Shown here piece after piece: positions 1 through 7,763 of a DNA stretch of 10,912 nucleotides; positions within the stretch are counted from its first letter, which is position 1, and every line of letters begins with the position of its first letter. Location of the stretch: positions 1 to 10,912 of the forward strand of contig DKPV01000084.1 in assembly GCA_002471375.1 (NCBI GenBank). The letters are read 5' to 3'. Below the pieces are notes generated by a model. It was given only the letters and a program-made list of their open reading frames with translations, had not been told where the DNA came from and did not search any database. Origin of the DNA: Flavobacteriales bacterium UBA7325 (GTDB lineage Bacteria; Bacteroidota; Bacteroidia; Flavobacteriales_D; Crocinitomicaceae). Position numbers and translations under genes: made by a program.

Positions 1-18
1 TAATAATTATAATACACT

Positions 19-978
19 ATGAAAACAACACTACTACTAATTGGAACTTTAATTGCATCGGCATCTTTCGGTCAATCTTGTTCTGAATTATTCATCTCTG
101 AGTATGTAGAGGGAGTAAGTAATAACAAAGCTCTTGAAATTTACAATCCAACAGGCGCTTCAATTGATTTGAGCGATTACATGGTGATTCGTTACTCGAA
201 TGGAGCAACAACTGCCACTGCTGCAAATGCTGTACAGCTGACTGGGACGATTGGTGCAAATGATGTTTATGTTGCAGTCATTGAGAAGTTAGATACTGCT
301 GGAACTGGACAAAATGCTCCTGTTTGGGATGAATTACAAGTGTTAGCAGATGGATTTTACTGTCCAGATTATGCTACATCAAATGCATTCTATTTCAATG
401 GAAATGATGCAGTTGTTCTTGCGAAAGGAACAACTGGGAACATTGGATCTTCCGTTTTGGTTGATTTGTTCGGTAAAATTGGAGAGAATCCAGGAGATGC
501 TTGGACAGCAGATTTCCCATACGTATCGGCTGGTGCAGAGGTAACAAAAGATCACTCGATGATTCGTAAGTCAACAGTTACTCAAGGTCAGACTAATCCA
601 ACAATTTCTTATTTCAACCCGCTTGATGAGTATGATTCAATTCCTGCTCTTATCGACGGAGGAATGGGATTCGATGTTGGAAACTGGGCGACGTTAGGAT
701 CACATACATGTGATTGTCTTGCTTCAACTGATGATGTGGCAGCTTCTCCTGTAGTTTCTGTTTACCCAAATCCTTCAACAGGTAAATTCTCTGTTAAAGG
801 TGCTGAGCGTTTCTCAACAATCGTTGTAACAAATGCATTGGGACAAAGAGTTTCGAGTATTGCTAATAACTCTAATGCAATTGTATCTTTCGATTTGAAA
901 GCGAAGCGAGGAGTTTACTTTGTGAGACTTATGGATAACGAAGGGAATAAAGTTACCCGAAGAGTTATTATTAAATAA
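19..978 (+). CDS. Secreted lamin-tail-domain (LTD) protein with T9SS type A sorting domain
   Basis: This 319-residue protein starts with a Sec signal peptide (residues 1-19, ending FGQ). An LTD fold follows from about residue 21, with the hallmark SEYVEG.SNNKALEIYN at 27-43, and continues to the W.TLGSHTCDC segment at 223-233. After a short linker, a T9SS type A sorting domain runs from about 245 to the end, with VYPNP at 248-252, NALGQRV in the middle and VIIK at the C-terminus. The protein should therefore be secreted through the outer membrane and anchored or released at the surface. This version of the LTD is the one found at the N-terminus of ExeM-like extracellular nucleases, but no nuclease domain is present here. 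Inference: it is an accessory adhesin or substrate-binding protein for the nuclease locus downstream. Cysteines at 21, 115, 231 and 233 could form disulfides. The ATG at 19 gives an ideal signal peptide. Any promoter lies mostly outside the window. Confidence 0.88.
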   Translation: MKTTLLLIGTLIASASFGQSCSELFISEYVEGVSNNKALEIYNPTGASIDLSDYMVIRYSNGATTATAANAVQLTGTIGANDVYVAVIEKLDTAGTGQNAPVWDELQVLADGFYCPDYATSNAFYFNGNDAVVLAKGTTGNIGSSVLVDLFGKIGENPGDAWTADFPYVSAGAEVTKDHSMIRKSTVTQGQTNPTISYFNPLDEYDSIPALIDGGMGFDVGNWATLGSHTCDCLASTDDVAASPVVSVYPNPSTGKFSVKGAERFSTIVVTNALGQRVSSIANNSNAIVSFDLKAKRGVYFVRLMDNEGNKVTRRVIIK

Positions 979-997
979 ATAGTTTTAAATAACAATT

Positions 998-1025
998 AAG
1001 AGGTCGATTTTGTCGGCCTCTTTTT
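998..1025 (+). terminator. Intrinsic terminator after the LTD gene, abutting the receptor start
   Basis: GAGGTCGA (1000-1007) pairs with TCGGCCTC (1013-1020) through one G-T wobble, with loop TTTTG. Two flanking A-T pairs extend the stem, and a five-T run follows (1021-1025). This is a typical rho-independent terminator 20 bases after the LTD stop. It ends only 20 bases before the receptor ATG at 1046, so it also lies in, or just ahead of, the receptor leader. Confidence 0.8.
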
Positions 1026-1045
1026 GTGAAAAGCCCTTACTTCCA

Positions 1046-3784
1046 ATGAAAGTTCTCATTTCACTTACCTCATTGTTTTTAACATTTGGTTCTTTTGCTC
1101 AGGTCGGTACGGTTGCAGGTACTGTAATCGATAATTCAGACGGTGGAAGTCCAATGATTGGTGTTAAGGTTGAGATAAAGCCATCAGAAACACCACTTCG
1201 TGCTCGTACGGATGACGAAGGGAATTATATGATCGGCACAGTACCTTACGGTGATTATCAAATAATCGTAACAGGCATTGATATGGATTCAATAGTTCAG
1301 GACATTACTGTGGATCAAGCTAGAGTCACTATGAATTTGGAGAGTGGTAGAACACTTGAGCAAGAGGAAGTAGAGGTTATTGGTAACCTTGTTACAGAGC
1401 GAAAAACTCCTGTCGCAGTTTCAACTATCGGAACAAAAGAAATTACAGAGGAATTAGGTTCTCAAGACCTTCCAATGATCTTAAACTCAAAGCCAGGTGT
1501 TCATGCAACACAGCAAGGTGGTGGAGATGGAGATGCGAGAATTACTATCCGTGGATTTGATCAGCGTAACCTTGGTGTAATGATTGATGGTGTTCCCGTA
1601 AATGATATGGAGAATGGTTGGGTCTATTGGTCCAATTGGTTCGGCTTAGATGCAATTACTTCTCAGATTCAGGTTCAGCGTGGATTGGGAGCAACTAAAT
1701 TAGCGATGCCATCTGTCGGTGGAACAATGAATATCATAACCATGTCGACTGGTGGGAAGCGAAAAATTAAAGTAAAACAAGAGTACGGTTCAGGAAATTT
1801 TCTTCGTACGTCTTTTGCATATAAATCTGGTACACTCAAGAATGGTTGGGGGGTGCTGTTCTCAGGATCTTACAAGCAAGGAAACGGTTGGGTTGATGGT
1901 TTAGCAACTCAAGGAGGGTTCTATTATCTAAAAGTGCAAAAGCGAATCAAATCTCATATACTTTCACTTAGTGGTTTCGGAGCGCCTCAGCAACATGGGC
2001 AACGATCTTATTCACAAGGAATCGAATATTGGGATTCTGAATATGCTAGAAGTTTAGGTGTGAGTGCTTCAGATTTCGACTCAACAAATATGGACAATGG
2101 AATCCGTTTTAATCAACATTGGGGGTACCGAACGGTTGATGGAAAGCGTGAGGTCTTGAATGAGAGAAGAAACTATTTTCATAAACCTCAAATAACGCTA
2201 AAGGATTTTTGGAAGGTGAATAAAAAGCTTTCTTGGTCTAATATGGCTTATGTCTCTATTGGTAGAGGTGGAGGACAACGTTTCTTTAATTCAGGGTCAA
2301 ATATTCTGTATGATGAGAATGGTCAAATTGCGTGGGATACCATGATTTACAACAATCAGTACAAAGAACTCTTTGGTCAGGTATACTCCACAGTAGATTT
2401 TGCGTATGATTCAACATTATTAAAATCGTCTCAAATCTTATCATCAAGTGTGAATAACCATTTTTGGATAGGAGGTTTATCTCAAGTTGATTACAAATTG
2501 AATGACGCATGGACACTTGCTGCTGGTTTGGATTATCGATTCTATAAAGGAACTCACTTCAATGAAGTACTTGACTTATTAGGCGGTGAATATTTTGTAA
2601 ACACTCAAAACCAGAATGCCGCAACACCTATGATGGTGGTTGGGGATAAAATTGGAAGACAGCCATGGCATAATCATCGTGATGGACTTGTGCAATGGGC
2701 CGGTGGATTTGCTCAAGCCGAGTATTCCAAGGGAAGATGGACTGCTTTCATGAATGCTTCAACAGTGACTAATTTCTACAAGGGAATTGATTACTTCCTC
2801 GGAAAACAGTTGGTTGTCGGAGATACTATTCTCGAAATTGGATATGATGATACTGTAACCTATAACGGTGTTGCTTACGATAGAAACTCGAGCGGATTGA
2901 GAGATAATCAAACGGATTGGGTATCAAGAACTGGTTTAACTGTTAAAACAGGTGTGAATTACAACATCAACGAAAACATGAATGGTTTTGTGAATGTTGG
3001 TTATCTAAATAGAACTCCTCAATTTTCTAATGTAATTGATAATACTAGAAATAGAATCTATGACACGTTGGTCAATGAGAAAATTTTAGCATTTGAAGTT
3101 GGATATGGATACCGCTCAAAAAAGTTTAGTGCCAATTTTAATGGATATTTCACTAGCTGGGAAAATCGTCCATTACCCTTTGGTTTAACTATTCAAGATC
3201 CAGATGATCCGTTAGAACAAATCCTAGTAAATGTTCCAGGGATGGATGCACTTCATATGGGAGCTGAAATTGATTTTTCTTACAGAATTACTCCCAAGAT
3301 TACATTCGAAGGGATGGCAAGTTACGGTGATTGGACATGGCAGTCTGCAGAGTCAGTTGTGATTCCTGGTGGCGATACTGTTACCTTCGATGCTAGAGGG
3401 GTACACGTTGGAAATTCTGCGCAATCTTCATATGCAGCAAGTCTGCGCTATGAGTTCGTGCCAGGAGGCTATTTAAAAGTGAAATACAACTTCTTTGATC
3501 GTTATTATTCAGATTTCAATCCAGATGATTTAGATGGCCCAACGGCCGGGAAAGAGTCATGGCAAATTCCAAGCTATGGTCTTTTGAGTATTCATGCAGG
3601 ATATAGATTAAGAATGGAAAACAGTAGTTTAAACTTTAGAGCGAACGTGTATAATGTATTGAACTCGCTTTATATTTCTGATGCACGAAATAACTTCAAC
3701 GGAAGTAATTTTAATGCTGGATCAGCTGCAGTATTTATTGGTCAAGGGACACGTTTCAATGTGTCAGTTGGTTTTGAATTTTAA
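1046..3784 (+). CDS. TonB-dependent outer-membrane receptor (SusC/RagA-like) with carboxypeptidase-regulatory domain
   Basis: This 912-residue outer-membrane receptor starts with a signal peptide (1-19, ending SFAQ). A carboxypeptidase D regulatory-like beta-sandwich follows at about 20-100, with GTVAGTVID and DDEGNYMIGTVPYGDY. EVEVIG at 108-113 may be the TonB box. The plug domain spans about 118-235 and contains ITIRGFDQRNLGVMIDGVPV and VGGTMNII. The rest is a 22-strand-type barrel ending in aromatic residue F (VSVGFEF), the usual signal for outer-membrane insertion. Family knowledge: such receptors import scarce substrates using TonB energy. The substrate cannot be read from the sequence, but the nuclease and nucleotidase downstream suggest nucleic-acid products. 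No SusD-like partner is adjacent. I chose the ATG at 1046: an upstream in-frame TTG at 1010 lies inside the terminator hairpin and would put twelve extra residues before the signal peptide. The endonuclease gene starts 26 bases after the stop, so the two are probably cotranscribed. Confidence 0.9.
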   Translation: MKVLISLTSLFLTFGSFAQVGTVAGTVIDNSDGGSPMIGVKVEIKPSETPLRARTDDEGNYMIGTVPYGDYQIIVTGIDMDSIVQDITVDQARVTMNLESGRTLEQEEVEVIGNLVTERKTPVAVSTIGTKEITEELGSQDLPMILNSKPGVHATQQGGGDGDARITIRGFDQRNLGVMIDGVPVNDMENGWVYWSNWFGLDAITSQIQVQRGLGATKLAMPSVGGTMNIITMSTGGKRKIKVKQEYGSGNFLRTSFAYKSGTLKNGWGVLFSGSYKQGNGWVDGLATQGGFYYLKVQKRIKSHILSLSGFGAPQQHGQRSYSQGIEYWDSEYARSLGVSASDFDSTNMDNGIRFNQHWGYRTVDGKREVLNERRNYFHKPQITLKDFWKVNKKLSWSNMAYVSIGRGGGQRFFNSGSNILYDENGQIAWDTMIYNNQYKELFGQVYSTVDFAYDSTLLKSSQILSSSVNNHFWIGGLSQVDYKLNDAWTLAAGLDYRFYKGTHFNEVLDLLGGEYFVNTQNQNAATPMMVVGDKIGRQPWHNHRDGLVQWAGGFAQAEYSKGRWTAFMNASTVTNFYKGIDYFLGKQLVVGDTILEIGYDDTVTYNGVAYDRNSSGLRDNQTDWVSRTGLTVKTGVNYNINENMNGFVNVGYLNRTPQFSNVIDNTRNRIYDTLVNEKILAFEVGYGYRSKKFSANFNGYFTSWENRPLPFGLTIQDPDDPLEQILVNVPGMDALHMGAEIDFSYRITPKITFEGMASYGDWTWQSAESVVIPGGDTVTFDARGVHVGNSAQSSYAASLRYEFVPGGYLKVKYNFFDRYYSDFNPDDLDGPTAGKESWQIPSYGLLSIHAGYRLRMENSSLNFRANVYNVLNSLYISDARNNFNGSNFNAGSAAVFIGQGTRFNVSVGFEF

Positions 3785-3810
3785 TAAGAATTGAATTAAT
3801 ATTTAATAGA

Positions 3811-6087
3811 ATGAAGAAAACACTACTACTTAGTTTGTTCGCATCCTTCGGGATTTTAGCTTCGGCGCAAACAGATATTGCCAATGCAAGAACGTTCGGT
3901 ATTGGTCAAACGATTACGGTTACAGGTATCGCAACAAATGGTTCTGAATTAGGTCCTATCCGTTACATGCAGGATGCAACTGCTGGAATTGCTGCCTATG
4001 GTAGTTCATTGAGCGGTGTGAGTCGAGGTGATTCAATTACTGTAACTGGTCCACTGATCGAGTTTTCTGGATTATTGGAGATTTCACCAGCGGGTACAGT
4101 TGTTAATCACGGTCCTGCTGTGAACCCACCAGCTGCCTTGCAAATTCCAATTACTGCGGCTGTTGAAGCGCTAGAGTCACAACTAATGCAGGTTGATAAT
4201 GTAACATTCGTACAAACTGGATCATTTGCAGGAACTTCTTCTACGTATCAGGTAACAGATGGTACGAATACTATTGATGTACGTGTTAACGCATCTACGA
4301 ACATAGCTGGTACCGCAATCCCTACAGGACCTGTAACAGTTTATGGAGCGCTAGGTCAATTCAACGCTAACTACCAAATGGTGCCAAGGGACTTGAATGA
4401 CATCGTTCCTTACATCGCACCTTCTGAAGAGATTAACGTATTGATTGATGGTGTTACCTACTTGAATAATTCAACTTATTTCATTGGTAATTCTGCATCG
4501 GCAGCAATTACGATTGAGAACTCAGGATCAAATCCTTTAACTGTTACAGGTGCCACGTTAGCAGGAGCTAATGCGGGTGATTTTGGACATGATATTGTTA
4601 CAGGATCCGTAGCAGCAACATCTAACAATGCTTATACATTGACATATACTGCATCTACTACTGGTTCTACTTTTGCTTCAATTGCGATTGGCTCGAATGA
4701 TTCCGATGAAAATCCTTACACAATCTACATTGAAGGTGTTGGAACTGATAACTTAGCAACAGAACCTGCTGCTAATCCTTCAGCTTTAACTTTTCCGGTT
4801 ATTGAAGCTTATGCGGTAGGCGGACAATATACTGCTGGATCTGGTGCAACAAATTATTTAGTGCTTTGGAAGAATGGAAGTGCAATGACTGCGACTCCTG
4901 CAGATGGAATGAGCTATTTACGTGGAGATATTGTAGGTGACGCAAGAGTTGCCTATGTTGGTGCAGGTACTTCATTCACTCCAAGAGGGATTATCGCAAA
5001 TCAAGATTACTATTTCGCTGTCTATGCCTTTAATGGTTCTGGTGGATTTGAGAATTATTTGTTAACTACTCCATTGGAGGGGAATACATCAAGTCTAGGA
5101 GAAGGAATCGCATCTTACTATACAGGGATTGATAAAACTGCCGGGACTTTCGTCTCAGATTTGAACGGACTAATTAATCCACATACTGAGGTTTCATACT
5201 TTTTGTACAAACAAACAGTAATGAATGAGTTTGAGATTAAGGATACCATCGGTGGTCAGTCATATGTTACTTGTGCAATGTCAGGTGAGAAATTGATTAT
5301 TAACGATCCATTTGATTGGTCGGATGCTGGGTATAGTCGAGAGCATACTTTTTCTCACTCATGGATGCACACATTTCCGGCAGATACTCCAGAGGAACCA
5401 GAGTATAATGATCAGCACAACCTTTATCCAGCAAACTTAGTTCAGGCTAATATTCCACGTAGCAACCTACCAATGGATGATATCGACAGTACAGTTGTCT
5501 TTTCATACCTAGGAGGTTCGGTTGGTTATGCGAATGGTCAGCTTGCTTACGAGCCTAGAGCCAGTCATAAAGGGAATGCTGCAAGAGCGGTAATGTACAT
5601 GGCAGTGACCTATAACTTCAACTTAGATGGAAACGTAAACTCTACAAAGCAATCTCAAGAAGTATTAAAAGATTGGCACTTTGCAGATCTCCCAGATAAC
5701 TACGAGATAGCTCGTCATGAGTATATCTTCAATCTACAAGGTAACCGAAATCCATTTATTGATTCAACGGACTATGCTTGTTACATTGATTTCGATGCAT
5801 TGGCACACATACCAACAGGTTGCATTGTAGGTATAGGTGAAGAGTATCTAGATGCAAATTTAGTTGTCTTCCCTGTGCCATCAAATGATGTAGTTTATGT
5901 TCAGGTGAACGGAACTGAAATAACGTCATACTCTGTTCTTGATTTAAACGGTCGAGTTGTAGAATCAGCTTCAGGTAAGAATCTTCAAGTGTTAACTTTA
6001 CATAAAGAGAATCTTGGAGCAGGAACATATCTGATCAATGTTGAAACTCCACTTGGACAAGTTCAACGAAAAATGATCATTCAATAA
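3811..6087 (+). CDS. Secreted multidomain endonuclease I (EndA/NucM/Vvn family) with T9SS sorting domain
   Basis: This 758-residue protein begins with a signal peptide (1-20, ending ASAQ). Next come two OB-fold-like modules of the kind attached to Bacteroidota exonucleases and endonucleases (about 27-100 and 120-200, the second ending YQMVPRDLNDI). An Ig-like choice-of-anchor-D/HYDIN-type module (about 205-312) and a fibronectin-III-like module (about 318-425) follow. The endonuclease I domain spans about 432-665, and a T9SS C-terminal domain runs from about 683 to the end (VFPVPSNDVVYV, LNGRVV, MIIQ). The nuclease core is intact: SREHTFSHSW with E511 and H512, DQHNLYPA with H536 and N537, RSNLP at 550-554, and ARAVMYMAV. 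By family analogy with Vvn, H512 is the general base and E511 and N537 bind the metal. Expected activity is non-specific DNA (possibly RNA) cleavage outside the cell. Its TAA overlaps the next ATG by one base (TAATG), indicating translational coupling. Confidence 0.9.
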   Translation: MKKTLLLSLFASFGILASAQTDIANARTFGIGQTITVTGIATNGSELGPIRYMQDATAGIAAYGSSLSGVSRGDSITVTGPLIEFSGLLEISPAGTVVNHGPAVNPPAALQIPITAAVEALESQLMQVDNVTFVQTGSFAGTSSTYQVTDGTNTIDVRVNASTNIAGTAIPTGPVTVYGALGQFNANYQMVPRDLNDIVPYIAPSEEINVLIDGVTYLNNSTYFIGNSASAAITIENSGSNPLTVTGATLAGANAGDFGHDIVTGSVAATSNNAYTLTYTASTTGSTFASIAIGSNDSDENPYTIYIEGVGTDNLATEPAANPSALTFPVIEAYAVGGQYTAGSGATNYLVLWKNGSAMTATPADGMSYLRGDIVGDARVAYVGAGTSFTPRGIIANQDYYFAVYAFNGSGGFENYLLTTPLEGNTSSLGEGIASYYTGIDKTAGTFVSDLNGLINPHTEVSYFLYKQTVMNEFEIKDTIGGQSYVTCAMSGEKLIINDPFDWSDAGYSREHTFSHSWMHTFPADTPEEPEYNDQHNLYPANLVQANIPRSNLPMDDIDSTVVFSYLGGSVGYANGQLAYEPRASHKGNAARAVMYMAVTYNFNLDGNVNSTKQSQEVLKDWHFADLPDNYEIARHEYIFNLQGNRNPFIDSTDYACYIDFDALAHIPTGCIVGIGEEYLDANLVVFPVPSNDVVYVQVNGTEITSYSVLDLNGRVVESASGKNLQVLTLHKENLGAGTYLINVETPLGQVQRKMIIQ

Positions 6088-6791
6088 TGTTAAAACACCT
6101 CATATTAATTGCAGTTGGAGCAGGCCTTTTGGCCTGCTCTTCTGTTACTAGTATAACTGCTCACTCGGATAACAAGGCGGTCTTAGATCAAGGAGCGGAT
6201 AGTAATAGTGCAGATAGTTTAATTTCTCCTTATCGGGTCGAGCTAGAAAAAGAAATGCTGGAGGTAATTGCAGTCGCTGAAAAGGACTTTGTCAAGGGGC
6301 GTCCAGTGGGAGCATTAAACAATTGGGCAGCTGACGCTGTTCTCGCTTCTCAAACAAGAGGTGTAAATCTTGAAATACCAGCCTTTAGTTTGTTGAACGT
6401 TGGTGGACTCCGTAATACCATCAATGCTGGAGATGTCAAACTCGAAGATATTTTTAAGGTTATGCCTTTTGATAATGAAGTGGTTTGGGCAGAAATGCCG
6501 GTAGAGGCTTTAGATGATATTGCATCTTATTTGATTGAATCAGGCGGTGAACCTATCGGTGGTGCTATTCTCAAAGACGGGAAACTCCAAGTTGATGGTA
6601 TGGATTCGAAAACAGAGCGAGTTTGGATTATGACTTCGGATTATCTTTTAAACGGAGGAGACCATATGGATTTCTTTCAAAAACGACTTAGTACTAAGCA
6701 TACCAATCTGCTACTTAGAGACCTCATGATTGAAGAGGTAAAGCAACAAGGTACGCTTTTGTGGAACGATGAAAATAGAATTTTTCTATGA
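6087..6791 (+). CDS. Lipoprotein carrying a stand-alone 5'-nucleotidase C-terminal (substrate-binding) domain
   Basis: This 234-residue protein has a lipoprotein signal peptide whose lipobox LLAC puts the lipidated cysteine at 17. A 5_nucleotid_C-type domain spans about 50-225. Its signatures are GALNNWAADAVL, NVGGLRNTINAGDVKLEDIF (from about residue 104), MPFDNEVV (F128, N130) and SDYLLNGGDHMDFF (Y186). In UshA-type enzymes the PF.N phenylalanine and an aromatic residue before GGD stack on the nucleotide base, so F128 and Y186 are the likely pair; this is family analogy. The catalytic metallophosphatase domain is absent and is encoded by the next gene, whose ATG overlaps this stop (ATGA). 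This is therefore one half of a split 5'-nucleotidase, in reversed order compared with the fused enzyme. It should be membrane-anchored facing the periplasm, or at the surface. A hairpin lies across the lipobox codons. Confidence 0.9.
   Translation: MLKHLILIAVGAGLLACSSVTSITAHSDNKAVLDQGADSNSADSLISPYRVELEKEMLEVIAVAEKDFVKGRPVGALNNWAADAVLASQTRGVNLEIPAFSLLNVGGLRNTINAGDVKLEDIFKVMPFDNEVVWAEMPVEALDDIASYLIESGGEPIGGAILKDGKLQVDGMDSKTERVWIMTSDYLLNGGDHMDFFQKRLSTKHTNLLLRDLMIEEVKQQGTLLWNDENRIFL
6118..6139 (+). repeat. Perfect inverted repeat (hairpin) inside the lipoprotein signal-peptide codons
   Basis: GAGCAGGCC (6118-6126) and GGCCTGCTC (6131-6139) form a perfect nine-base-pair, GC-rich stem with a TTTT loop, and a G-T pair extends it outward. 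It starts 31 bases after the ATG and encodes GAGLLACS, including the lipobox. No T-run follows, so it is not a clear terminator. It could slow translation, or protect or separate mRNA segments between the endonuclease and nucleotidase parts of the operon; that role is inference. Confidence 0.6.
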
Positions 6792-7708
6792 TGGATAGAC
6801 GTAAATTTATACGAAACTCGGTCTTAGTTTCTGGAGGTCTTCTCATGACTCCGAAAATTTTCGGACAATCCTCATTGCTATTAGATGAGGTAAAGCCAAA
6901 GAATAAACTGACAATTCTACATACGAATGATACTCATTCTAACATAGATCCATTTCCTGATAATCACGCTAAATATGCTGGTAAGGGCGGCGTAGCTCGT
7001 CGTTTTGAAATGATTCAGAAGATTAGGATTGAGGAAGAGAATGTACTGCTTCTTGATGCAGGAGACATTTTTCAAGGAACACCCTACTTCAATAAGTTTG
7101 GAGGGGTATTAGAAATGAAACTCATGACGGAACTTGGATATGATGTTGCCACGATGGGGAATCATGATTTCGATGGCGGAATGGAGGGTTTTGTCAAGGC
7201 TCAAGAGTATGCTGATTTCCCATTTGTGTGTGCAAATTATGATTTTCAAAACACACCGATTAATGGACATACGGTTGGACACACGATTTTAAAACGTGGA
7301 AATATCAAGGTTGGTATTTTCGGTGTAGGAGTAGAGCTGAAAGGACTCGTTCCGGATAATAAGTTTGGGGAGACGGTTTATTCCGACCCGATTGAAATTG
7401 CAACTGATAAAGCAGCTGAGCTTCAAAAGAAAGGATGTGATTTGATTATTTGCCTATCTCATTTAGGATATGAGTATGAGTCTGATAAAATTTCAGATCG
7501 AGTTTTAGCTCAGAAAACAAAAGGAATTCACCTAATAATAGGTGGGCATACCCATACTTTTCTAGATAAGCCTACAGAAGAAAAGAATCTTGATGGAGAA
7601 ACTGTACTGATTAATCAGGTAGGTTGGGCTGGTGTACAGTTAGGGAGAATCGATTTTGAATTTGATAAGAAGGTCTTCTCGAGAAAGGATGTACTGATTG
7701 TTGAATAA
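6788..7708 (+). CDS. Tat-exported metallophosphatase: catalytic domain of a split 5'-nucleotidase
   Basis: This 306-residue protein starts with a twin-arginine signal (DRRKFIRNS at 3-11, then a hydrophobic stretch to IFG at about 26). The calcineurin-like metallophosphatase domain of the UshA/5'-nucleotidase family follows. The dinuclear metal ligands are all visible: D48 and H50 (HTNDTHSN), D93 (DAGDIFQGT), N125 (GNHDFDGG), H225 (LSHLGYEYESD), and H254 and H256 (GGHTHTF). H126 and D129 match the catalytic His-Asp dyad. Expected reaction: hydrolysis of nucleoside monophosphates, and possibly other phosphoesters, to nucleoside plus phosphate in the periplasm. The protein stops after the phosphatase fold (LGRIDFEFDKK) and lacks the C-terminal substrate-binding domain, which the overlapping upstream gene supplies. 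Export by Tat suggests folding with metal in the cytoplasm before export. ATG codons at 6788 and 6791 are both possible starts; 6788 gives the ATGA overlap. Confidence 0.92.
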   Translation: MMDRRKFIRNSVLVSGGLLMTPKIFGQSSLLLDEVKPKNKLTILHTNDTHSNIDPFPDNHAKYAGKGGVARRFEMIQKIRIEEENVLLLDAGDIFQGTPYFNKFGGVLEMKLMTELGYDVATMGNHDFDGGMEGFVKAQEYADFPFVCANYDFQNTPINGHTVGHTILKRGNIKVGIFGVGVELKGLVPDNKFGETVYSDPIEIATDKAAELQKKGCDLIICLSHLGYEYESDKISDRVLAQKTKGIHLIIGGHTHTFLDKPTEEKNLDGETVLINQVGWAGVQLGRIDFEFDKKVFSRKDVLIVE

Positions 7709-7729
7709 GTCCTCCCTGTAACATTTGAA

Positions 7730-7763
7730 TTGTTAAAATTGTTATACCAGTGCAATATATTTG
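7730..7763 (+). promoter_or_regulatory. Bacteroidota-type promoter for the beta-barrel gene
   Basis: TATATTTG at 7756-7763 fits the Bacteroidota -7 consensus TAnnTTTG exactly. A TTG at 7730-7732 lies 23 bases upstream, at the long end of the spacing reported for the -33 element. The start point would be near 7768-7770, giving a leader of about 42 bases before the ATG at 7812. AATTGTTA occurs twice (7728-7735 and 7737-7744), overlapping the -33 region. A perfect ten-base palindrome CTAACGTTAG (7768-7777) sits at the predicted start point and could be an operator. Confidence 0.6.

Noticed and set aside
350..544. Small + strand frame inside the LTD gene
   Set aside because: It is an out-of-frame shadow within the LTD domain.
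1010..1045. TTG start of the TonB receptor at 1010
   Set aside because: It lies within the loop/3' arm of an intrinsic terminator and puts twelve non-signal residues ahead of a complete signal peptide starting at the ATG at 1046.
2286..2516. Small minus-strand open frame inside the receptor gene
   Set aside because: It is antisense to a well-supported coding region and has no recognisable domain or promoter.
19..3850. Shared ACACTACTACT near the starts of the LTD and endonuclease genes as a regulatory repeat
   Set aside because: Both copies lie in signal-peptide codons for Thr-Leu-Leu-Leu; common codon use explains them.
5756..6028. Small minus-strand open frame inside the endonuclease gene
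   Set aside because: It is antisense to the conserved T9SS domain coding region; a low-complexity shadow frame.
6087..7708. Frameshifted or broken single 5'-nucleotidase gene
   Set aside because: The domains are in reversed order, each with its own complete export signal and intact motifs, so this is a true two-gene arrangement and not decay.
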